Source of the DNA: a virus
Reading direction: 5' to 3' (one strand)
IMG/VR virus record: IMGVR_UViG_3300049001_000080
Span: 1-64,000 of that record
DNA length: 64,000 nucleotides
The notes under the pieces are model-generated. The model was given only the letters and a program-made list of their open reading frames with translations. It made no database searches and was not told the origin of the DNA. Made by a program: the position numbers and the translations under genes. Positions 58,611 through 64,000 of the stretch are shown piece by piece; within the stretch, counting starts at the first letter, position 1; every line of letters starts with the position of its first letter.

Positions 58611-59027
58611 CTAGCTGCCCCTGCTGCCTGAGCGCCGACGTCGAGCGGTGGCCTGTGCCTCGTCATCCGGGTCGGCCGGCTGTGCTGTCCCGCCGGCAGG
58701 CCCCGCGCCGCGCCGCAGGGCGTCCTCCTGCACCTCGGTGGAGGTGGAGACGCCGCCGTCCCTCAGGTCGTCGGCGCGCCTGTGCAGCGCGGCCTCGGCG
58801 GCCTCCCGCTCGGCCGGGTCGTCGGGCAGGATCACCCGGCTCTGGTCGCCGTCCCGCAGCGCCTGCGACGCCTCCACGGCCTCCCGCTTGGCGGCCACGT
58901 CGAACACGTCGGAGACCTGCCGGGGGCTGCTCGGGCCACCCAGCCCCGTGGTGTCGATCTGCTCGACCATGTCGGTCGGGCTGGGCACGTGGTCGTCGGA
59001 CTCGCGGTACCGCTTGTTGTCTCCCAC
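58611..59027 (-). CDS. Acidic/disordered structural-region protein, 138 aa
   Basis: The GTG at 59025-59027 follows GAGGAGAAG. The product is helical and charged (VFDVAAKREAVEASQALRDGD; PAEREAAEAALHRRADDLRD) and ends in an Arg-rich tail (ARRRRSGSRGS). Such layouts occur in scaffold-like or head-associated proteins; the role is not established. Confidence 0.55.
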   Translation of the reverse strand: MGDNKRYRESDDHVPSPTDMVEQIDTTGLGGPSSPRQVSDVFDVAAKREAVEASQALRDGDQSRVILPDDPAEREAAEAALHRRADDLRDGGVSTSTEVQEDALRRGAGPAGGTAQPADPDDEAQATARRRRSGSRGS

Positions 59028-59038
59028 GACTCTTCTCC

Positions 59039-59587
59039 TCAGCTCTGGACGACCTGGGCCTGCTGCGCCCAGATCTGCTTGGTCTGGCCGTCGCCGGACG
59101 GCACGCTCACCAGGACCAGGGAGGGCGCCAGGTGCTCGTGGGCCTTGCACAGCGGCGGCGCCTGCGGCGCGCCCCGCGGCGGTGCCGGCGAGATGACCTG
59201 GGTGCCGCACTCGCCGGCCCGGCCGCGCTGGCCCGGCCCGACGCAGGCGGCGGCGAGCAGGTCGCGCTCCTGGCGGCGGTCGATGGTCGACTCCACCGCC
59301 AGCAGCGCGGCGGCCCGCTGGGCGTCGCGGATCAGCGGCGGGGTGACCTCGACGCGCAGCTTCGCCAGGTGCGCGGTGACCTCGTCGTCGGGGTCCTCGA
59401 TGGCGATCGACCCGTGCTGGAGCGCCCGGATGAAGCGCAGGTCGTCCAGCACGGTCGAGGGCATGAGCTGGACGTCCTCGCCGTCCTTGGCGCCGGCCGG
59501 CTGCCAGATGAACAGCTCCCGGTCGCTGAGCTGGAGGATCGTCGGCCCCGCCTCGCGGTTCCGCACGCTCAGCATCTGTAGCTCCAC
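59039..59587 (-). CDS. Hypothetical structural-region protein, 182 aa
   Basis: The GTG at 59585-59587 has GGAGGAGGG six bases upstream. The product has a strand-rich beginning (GPTILQLSDRELFIWQPAG), a helical middle and three cysteines in the last third. No family is recognised. Confidence 0.55.
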   Translation of the reverse strand: MELQMLSVRNREAGPTILQLSDRELFIWQPAGAKDGEDVQLMPSTVLDDLRFIRALQHGSIAIEDPDDEVTAHLAKLRVEVTPPLIRDAQRAAALLAVESTIDRRQERDLLAAACVGPGQRGRAGECGTQVISPAPPRGAPQAPPLCKAHEHLAPSLVLVSVPSGDGQTKQIWAQQAQVVQS

Positions 59588-59658
59588 GCCATGCCCTCCT
59601 CCGGGGCACGCGGCGCCCCTCTACCCCTTGGGTGCGCGCGGTGGTCCTGGAGACAGGT

Positions 59659-59682
59659 CAGGGGCCGCCGTAGCGGCCCCTG
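59659..59682 (-). terminator. Hairpin between accessory and structural blocks
   Basis: CAGGGGCCGC and GCGGCCCCTG form a perfect 10-bp stem with a four-base loop. Confidence 0.65.
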
Positions 59683-59732
59683 TCGCCCTCCGCCGGCCCG
59701 GGCTCAGGTGGAGCGCCGGGTGGGTCCGAGCC

Positions 59733-60116
59733 TCAGGCGAGGCGGCCCTCAGGACCGGGAGCGACCCGCGAGGTGTCCGCCGCCACGCCAGCGTACCGCC
59801 GACCTAGAGCGTTGCCCGGCGACGGCATACGCGACCAGCGGCTCGTCGGGTCGTTGTCGTACACCTCGCGCATCAGCGGGATGAGCGGCCGGTACCTGGC
59901 CAGGACACGTGGCGGGAGCGGCTCGCTCGACCTCGCGTTCGGGTGGCCCCAGTGCCAGAGGTCGCACAGCTCGCACCGGAAGCTCTGGCCTCCGGCATCG
60001 GCCGCCTCCAGCTCCAGGCGTGCCGTCTCAGCCAGCTCGCACGTGGGGTACTGCCTCTTCTTGACGCAGCCCCAGACGACGTGCTGCTTCCAGGACTTAC
60101 GGGGCCTCCTGGTCAC
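59733..60116 (-). CDS. Zinc-finger-like basic protein, 127 aa
   Basis: Basic N-terminus (RRPRKSWKQHVVWGCVKKRQYPTC) and a C-x-x-C plus His pair (FRCELCDLWHWGHPN) suggest a zinc-binding nucleic acid protein. GTG 60114-60116 overlaps the upstream stop (GTGA). No family recognised. Confidence 0.55.
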   Translation of the reverse strand: MTRRPRKSWKQHVVWGCVKKRQYPTCELAETARLELEAADAGGQSFRCELCDLWHWGHPNARSSEPLPPRVLARYRPLIPLMREVYDNDPTSRWSRMPSPGNALGRRYAGVAADTSRVAPGPEGRLA

Positions 60117-60682
60117 AGCAGCTCCAGCGGGGCGTCGGGCTCCAGGCAGCGTCGCAGCACCGCGGAGGCGGCCCGGACGTTCAGCGGGTCGTTGTAGGCC
60201 CGGTTGAGGCCCGACGGGTGCGGGATCACGGCGTACTCGAACTCGGTGCCGAGCCGGAGCACGTACCCGTCGCCCTCCATCGGCAGGGTGTTCGCCGGGA
60301 TACGACGCGGCGAGGTGCGCCACTCGAACATCGGCGCCGGCCACGGCAGGCTCAGCGCCGCGGGCAGCCTGGTGCCGAGCAGCACCACCCGGCGCCCGTC
60401 CAGCTCCGCCTCCAGCTCGGCGGCGGCCTCGCGGGCCGGGCCCATCGGCAGCGCGGCGCCCTCGCCCTGCGGCCCGGGGTAGCGCTCCAGCAGGTTGCGG
60501 CACTCGAACGCGGCGACCAGAGGCCAGTACCACTGCCCGTAGCGGGTGCCACCCGGCTGGGGCTCCAGGCCGGCCCAGCGGGCCAGGCGCTCGCCTACGG
60601 CTCCTGAGAGCGGGCACATGAAGTACCTGTCGCCGCTCCTGCTGGGCGCCTCGCCGAGGATGAGGGGGCGTCGGTCAGACAC
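60113..60682 (-). CDS. UDG-superfamily protein
   Basis: The 189-residue protein starts RRPLILGEAPSRSGDRYF, motif A of the uracil-DNA glycosylase superfamily, has VVLLGTRLPAAL in the middle and VIPHPSGLNRAYND as motif B near residues 155-168. It is a second, distinct member next to the UDG-SLOG fusion. It may excise modified or damaged bases; catalytic specificity is unknown because the motif A acid is not clear. GTG 60680-60682 is the start. Confidence 0.75.
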   Translation of the reverse strand: MSDRRPLILGEAPSRSGDRYFMCPLSGAVGERLARWAGLEPQPGGTRYGQWYWPLVAAFECRNLLERYPGPQGEGAALPMGPAREAAAELEAELDGRRVVLLGTRLPAALSLPWPAPMFEWRTSPRRIPANTLPMEGDGYVLRLGTEFEYAVIPHPSGLNRAYNDPLNVRAASAVLRRCLEPDAPLELL

Positions 60683-61091
60683 CGTCCGTGCCCTCCAGCG
60701 GCGCGTCGAGCGGGAGGGCGTAGTCGGCGCGGCGGCGGTACTCGTCCAGCAGCCCGTCCAGCGCGCGGTGCACCTCTGAGCCCCGCGGGACCCACTCGTC
60801 CCGCCGCCGCTTGAGCCACGCCTCGACGTCGCTGCCACGGCGCGGCCGGTGCTGCTCGACCTGGTACATGCCCTCCGGCGCGACCGTGATGCGCGCGTAC
60901 CGCATCTCTCTGTCTAGCGCCTGCCCCAGCGCCTCCGCCTCCGCGTCGGTGGGGGTGCGGAGTATCAGGAGTGGGTGAGCCTCCTGCTCCAGGCGTAGCG
61001 CCTCGACCTCGTCGGCGGAGACGACGCGAGCCGGCCTCTCGACCAGCGTGACCAGCTCGTCTCGCTCTGGCGGGATAGAAGTATCTTCCAC
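60675..61091 (-). CDS. Hypothetical protein, 138 aa
   Basis: A charged, helical protein (ADEVEALRLEQEAHPLLILRTP; LGQALDREMRYARITVAPEG). GTG 61089-61091 follows AGAAGGAG in the CCTGCCAGAAGGAG leader. The first codons are the GATAGAAGTATC motif read on the minus strand (DTSIPP). No family is recognised. Confidence 0.6.
   Translation of the reverse strand: MEDTSIPPERDELVTLVERPARVVSADEVEALRLEQEAHPLLILRTPTDAEAEALGQALDREMRYARITVAPEGMYQVEQHRPRRGSDVEAWLKRRRDEWVPRGSEVHRALDGLLDEYRRRADYALPLDAPLEGTDGV
61075..61086 (+). repeat. GATAGAAGTATC motif, copy 3
   Basis: Within GGGATAGAAGTATCT, overlapping codons 3-6 of the minus-strand gene starting at 61091. Confidence 0.6.
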
Positions 61092-61096
61092 AGTGA

Positions 61097-61110
61097 CTCC
61101 TTCTGGCAGG
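61097..61110 (-). promoter_or_regulatory. Extended ribosome-binding leader of the 61091 gene
   Basis: Minus-strand CCTGCCAGAAGGAG, five bases before the GTG; a shared-leader member. Confidence 0.5.
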
Positions 61111-61159
61111 GTTCCTTGATAGAGGCTAGCACCGCGCCCGGGTAGACCCTAGACGCGAG

Positions 61160-61190
61160 GGCGCCCCCGGAGGCGTGCTCCGGGGGCGCC
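61160..61190 (-). terminator. Hairpin after the exported protein gene
   Basis: Perfect 12-bp arms (61160-61171 and 61179-61190) and a seven-base loop, downstream of the stop at 61224. Confidence 0.7.
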
Positions 61191-61201
61191 GACGTGCCGC
61201 T

Positions 61202-61231
61202 GTGGTGTCTAGCTGAGTGGTGCCTAGCTGA
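61202..61231. repeat. 15-bp tandem duplication at a stop codon
   Basis: Two 15-base units (61202-61216 and 61217-61231) differ at one base; the second contains the stop of the exported protein gene. Confidence 0.6.
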
Positions 61232-62498
61232 CGCGCGTCGTGGAGAGCCGGACGGACGGCGCGACCTTGACCGCCCCGAGCTTGCTCTGGTTGGTCGCCA
61301 CCAGGTCCGCGCCCTTGGCCCACGACAGCGCGCCCGTGGACAACGTGGAGTGCGGCGCGACCGTCAGGGTGGCCAGGACGTGGCCGCCCGTCGTGAAGGT
61401 CAGGACGTGGGTGTAGCGGGTCGTGTTGACGTCCTCGTACCGGCCGGACAGCGTCCCGCGGCACGGGCAGTCGATCGTCATGGTCAGGTGCGGGATCGGC
61501 GGGCAGTTCAGGACGTAGTTGCCGCCGACGCCCTTGTCGACGCTCCAGTTGACGAACCCGACCCGGTAGACGAAGTGGTACTGCTGGCCATCATTGAGCC
61601 CGACGGTGATCGTGCCGCTCTTGCGCGGGCCGACGGTCAGCCCCGGCAGCTTGGTGGTACCGGCGACCAGCCAGCACTGGATGGTGGCGTACGGGTTGAG
61701 GTTGGAGCAGGTGTAGGTGACCGACCCGTGGCCGTCGCAGTCGCCCTTGCACTTCGCGACGACGTGGATGGCCGGCGGGGACAGGCACCCGTGGTTGTCG
61801 CCCACGTAGAAGGCGATCTCGTACGGCTGCGGCTGGCCGGGGCCGCCGAGCACGGCCGGCCAGGCGCCGTTCCAGCCGTTGGAGCGCAGGCCGACGTCGA
61901 ACTGCGCGCAGGGGTTGGTGACGGCCGGGAACCGGAACCGGTGGTGACCGGCGGCTGCGGAGAGCCCCTGCCACGCCGTGGTGGAGACGCGGCGCTGCGG
62001 CCACAGCGGCACGCTCGGGTGGCCGGCGCCGTGCGGGGTGGCGCCGAGGTAGAAGGCGTACGCCGCGCCGGCCCCGGCGAGGCCGACGCCGCGGCACAGC
62101 GGCAGCCGGGTCACGAAGTCCGCGACCCCGTGCGCCCAGTCGACCGCCGTGCCGACGTAGGCCGGGTTCTTGAGGTCTGCCACGGCAAGGCAGGTCTTCG
62201 CCGCCGCGGCGTGCGCCGTGGCACGCCGGACGAGCGCGTGCGGCATGAGGGTCGCGTGGCCGCCGCGCACCGGGCTGGTGGCGCGGTGCACCTGGATCAG
62301 GCGGCCGGCCCGCGTCGGGGTCACCGGGATCAGTGCGCCGATCGCCGTGATGGGCGACGACTTGCTGGTGTGGGCGCCCTGCGCCGCGGAGGCGGAGGAG
62401 TCGCTCGCGGTGGCCGCGATGGTCAGGGCCGCCACGGACGCGGCGACCGCTGTAGTGAGGGCCACACGCAGCGCGCTGGCCAGCTTGATCTTCTTCAT
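61224..62498 (-). CDS. Large exported protein with signal peptide, 424 aa
   Basis: The protein begins MKKIKLASALRVALTTAVAA, with a long hydrophobic core and an A-x-A region near residue 40 (SDSSASAAQ), a clear Sec signal peptide. The mature part is strand-rich and has about ten cysteines (KTCLAVADL, LPLCRGVG, HGCLSPP, KCKGDCDGHG, CSNLNP, NCPPIPH, CPCRGT), suited to disulfides outside the cell. It is a single-gene unit: GGAGAGG precedes the ATG and a hairpin follows. A cell-surface role such as exclusion or host modification is possible. Confidence 0.75.
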   Translation of the reverse strand: MKKIKLASALRVALTTAVAASVAALTIAATASDSSASAAQGAHTSKSSPITAIGALIPVTPTRAGRLIQVHRATSPVRGGHATLMPHALVRRATAHAAAAKTCLAVADLKNPAYVGTAVDWAHGVADFVTRLPLCRGVGLAGAGAAYAFYLGATPHGAGHPSVPLWPQRRVSTTAWQGLSAAAGHHRFRFPAVTNPCAQFDVGLRSNGWNGAWPAVLGGPGQPQPYEIAFYVGDNHGCLSPPAIHVVAKCKGDCDGHGSVTYTCSNLNPYATIQCWLVAGTTKLPGLTVGPRKSGTITVGLNDGQQYHFVYRVGFVNWSVDKGVGGNYVLNCPPIPHLTMTIDCPCRGTLSGRYEDVNTTRYTHVLTFTTGGHVLATLTVAPHSTLSTGALSWAKGADLVATNQSKLGAVKVAPSVRLSTTRVS

Positions 62499-62722
62499 GC
62501 CTCTCCTATCGTTCGGGACTGAGTCGTGCCCGGAGCGCGTGGTATCGCTGGACTTATCCAGGGGCGCGGCGGGGTCTGCCTCGTGATCGTAGTACGAGGG
62601 ATGCTTGACGGCTACGCCGCTCTGGCACCTCTGCCCTCCCGGTGCGGGTTGACCTCCTCCAGCCCCCTCCCGCGCCCCCATCGGCTGACGCCCCTCCAGC
62701 TCGTGGCGGTCTGGCGGCGAGA

Positions 62723-62738
62723 CTTGTCCTAGGACAAG
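62723..62738. promoter_or_regulatory. Perfect 16-bp palindrome CTTGTCCTAGGACAAG
   Basis: Fully self-complementary with no spacer, in the gap upstream of the exported protein gene; a strong candidate operator for a dimeric regulator. Confidence 0.55.
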
Positions 62739-62764
62739 GTGCGGCGGGCGATAGCTGACGACGA

Positions 62765-62798
62765 GGCCCCGACCCCCGTAGTAAGCGGGGCCGGGGCC
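62765..62798 (-). terminator. Imperfect GC hairpin after the RyR-domain gene
   Basis: GGCCCCGACCCCCG and CGGGGCCGGGGCC pair with one mismatch/bulge around a TAGTAAG loop. Confidence 0.55.
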
Positions 62799-62811
62799 GG
62801 GTGGGCGAGGG

Positions 62812-63144
62812 CTAGCTCAGCGCGCCGACGATCGCGCCAAAGAGGTCGTCCTTGCGCCGCTGCGCCAGAGACAGCTCGGCGTACGGCACCAGGTTCGGGT
62901 GCGTCCGAGCGCCCTCGTCCTTGACGGGCCCCGGCACCCAGTCAGCGGCCTCGCGGCGACGGCGCCACGCCTCGTGCCTGTCGGCCGCAGTGGCGCCGCT
63001 CTGGGCGACCCGGACGCCCTCCAGCGCCGACTCGCGGTCCCACTCGGGGGCGTCGTCCCAGGCGGGGGAGACGGGGTCGCCGATCGACTGCTGGTAGGCC
63101 CGCATAGCTGCTCGCGCCACGCGGGCGATCTCCTCGTTCGTCAT
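62812..63144 (-). CDS. RyR-domain protein
   Basis: The 110-residue protein follows the phage RyR-domain layout: MTNEEIARVARAAMRAYQQSIGD, PAWDDAPEW, RESALEGVRV, DRHEAWRRRREAADWVPGPVKD, HPNLVPYAELSLAQRRKDDLF. RyR domains are small helical ligand- or protein-binding modules; their role in phages is unknown. The ATG at 63142-63144 fits the usual domain start; a GTG at 63196-63198 would add 18 residues. Confidence 0.82.
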   Translation of the reverse strand: MTNEEIARVARAAMRAYQQSIGDPVSPAWDDAPEWDRESALEGVRVAQSGATAADRHEAWRRRREAADWVPGPVKDEGARTHPNLVPYAELSLAQRRKDDLFGAIVGALS

Positions 63145-63209
63145 GCCCTGAGCCTGCCCGCGCCCCCGGTCGAGCGGCAGGGGTTGACCGTTGACCACGT
63201 AGACCGGGC

Positions 63210-63857
63210 CTAGGTCGACATGACCCAGGCGCCACCCGCGGCTGCGCCCACCGAGACCACGAGGAACAGGCCGCGCCAGAACCACGCCTGAGCGACCGAG
63301 AGGCGGGCCAGGGAGTCGGCGTCCTGCTCGCCGCCGCGCTGGTACTGCTCGATCGCCGCGCGCACCCCGCCCAGCAGCAGGAGCCACGCCAGCGACCAGA
63401 GCGCCAGCGGTCGCCAGCCGGCGGGCGCGTACCAGGTGAAGGCGCCCAGCGCGGCCACCACGCCGAACGCGAAGCCGAGGCCGAACCAGTTGCGCATCAG
63501 CAGCAGGACGGCGACAAGGCAGGCCACCGCGGCCCACAGCCCGGCGGTCGTCCAGCCGTGGTGCGCCGCCTCCACGGCGGCCAGGCCGAGCAGCGGCGGG
63601 GTGGGGTAGCCGGCGAGCAGGAACAGGACGCCCGTCTGGCCGTCCTCGTCGTCGCGGGCGTCGGTGGTCCCCCCGCCGTTGGCGTGCACGCGGATCGCGA
63701 CCACCCGGCCCGGCGTGAGCCACGTGATCGCGGCGTGGCCGAACTCGTGCAGCGCGGTGACCAGCAGCCCGGCGCCGAGCCACAGGGGGGTGCCGACCAG
63801 TAGGGCGCCGATGGCGAGCCCCACCAAGCCGGTCCCGATGCCCCAGGTCGTACCCAC
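63210..63857 (-). CDS. M50-type membrane zinc metalloprotease-like protein
   Basis: The 215-residue protein has HEFGH at residues 37-41 inside a membrane segment and about five further hydrophobic stretches, the layout of site-2/M50B intramembrane proteases. A later metal-ligand motif is less clear (AGYPTPPLLGL). It might cleave membrane-bound host regulators. GTG 63855-63857 follows GAGGAG. Located after a strong hairpin, it heads a new unit. Confidence 0.7.
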   Translation of the reverse strand: MGTTWGIGTGLVGLAIGALLVGTPLWLGAGLLVTALHEFGHAAITWLTPGRVVAIRVHANGGGTTDARDDEDGQTGVLFLLAGYPTPPLLGLAAVEAAHHGWTTAGLWAAVACLVAVLLLMRNWFGLGFAFGVVAALGAFTWYAPAGWRPLALWSLAWLLLLGGVRAAIEQYQRGGEQDADSLARLSVAQAWFWRGLFLVVSVGAAAGGAWVMST

Positions 63858-63919
63858 TCGTCCGCTCCTCTGCTCGGTTTCCTTGACAGATGGTAGCGGA
63901 GAGGTACGACAGAAAGACA

Positions 63920-63960
63920 GACCGAGCTGCCTCGCGTGGGGATCGCGAGGCAGCTCGGTC
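63920..63960 (-). terminator. Hairpin upstream of the M50-like gene
   Basis: Perfect 17-bp arms (63920-63936 and 63944-63960) and a seven-base loop; it likely ends a transcription unit beyond the window. Confidence 0.75.
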
Positions 63961-64000
63961 CTGGGGGAGGTGGGTCGACGGCTGGCGGGGGTGCTCAGGT

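Larger units (their letters stand above)
62499..62811. other. Intergenic region with operator-like palindrome
   Basis: No convincing gene. It holds a hairpin (62765-62798) after the RyR-domain gene, a perfect palindrome at 62723-62738, a CGTCAAGCATCCC element near 62600 on the minus strand, and a small CTGGA-TAAG-TCCAG stem near 62550. Confidence 0.5.

Noticed and set aside
62526-62732. 68-residue plus-strand frame in the intergenic region
   Set aside because: No ribosome-binding site and a composition typical of non-coding GC-rich DNA.
1-64000. CRISPR array or tRNA genes
   Set aside because: No regularly spaced repeats of the right size and no cloverleaf-compatible sequence with a GTTCGAA-type T-arm were seen; a tRNA search tool would be decisive.

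Overview
The window reads as one continuous stretch of a large, tailed bacteriophage genome. It has a very high GC content, tightly packed genes with ATGA, GTGA or TGATG overlaps, frequent GTG starts, and all but one of the supported genes on the minus strand, so transcription runs from high to low coordinates. The base composition, codon use and gene families point to a phage of a high-GC actinobacterium (Streptomyces-like host is an inference). A contractile sheath, tail tube, gp25-like wedge and baseplate J-like protein make it a myovirus. Terminase, portal and major capsid genes are not recognisable here and presumably lie beyond 64000.

Right to left: 59.7-63.9 kb is an accessory block (membrane M50-type protease, RyR-domain protein, a 424-aa exported protein, a small UDG-superfamily protein). 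54.9-59.6 kb holds head/neck/connector-type proteins. 53.4-33.0 kb is the tail operon: sheath, tube, a chaperone pair joined by a canonical -1 slippery site, tape measure, a tube-initiator-like protein with a lytic transglycosylase, a hub with an internal NlpC/P60 peptidase, gp25, gpJ interrupted by a 326-aa LAGLIDADG intein, large baseplate proteins and two beta-helix tail spikes. 33.0-24.3 kb is a second accessory/regulatory block: an HTH protein whose gene contains an AT-richer, repeat-rich segment bounded by a 23-bp perfect inverted repeat (candidate replication origin), a PAPS-reductase-like ATPase, an RHH regulator, a Pycsar-effector-like membrane protein, two related HExxH proteins, and the only plus-strand gene, a small exported protein. 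24.3-0 kb is the replication/recombination block: Thg1-like nucleotidyltransferase, DinG-like helicase, holin-like protein, Nudix, 5'-3' exonuclease, DnaC-like loader, DnaB-like helicase, DnaG-like primase, J-domain-like protein, probable ssDNA-binding protein, DnaE-type polymerase, RecA, PD-(D/E)XK nucleases, a UDG-SLOG fusion, RusA and a MazG-like pyrophosphohydrolase.

Together the left part encodes a nearly self-sufficient replisome and recombination kit, and the right part a contractile tail carrying two cell-wall hydrolases. Transcription units are punctuated by strong GC-rich hairpins. Genes that head a unit often share a leader, roughly CCGCCAGA-AGGAG, just before the start codon. A separate 12-bp motif, GATAGAAGTATC, occurs three times.
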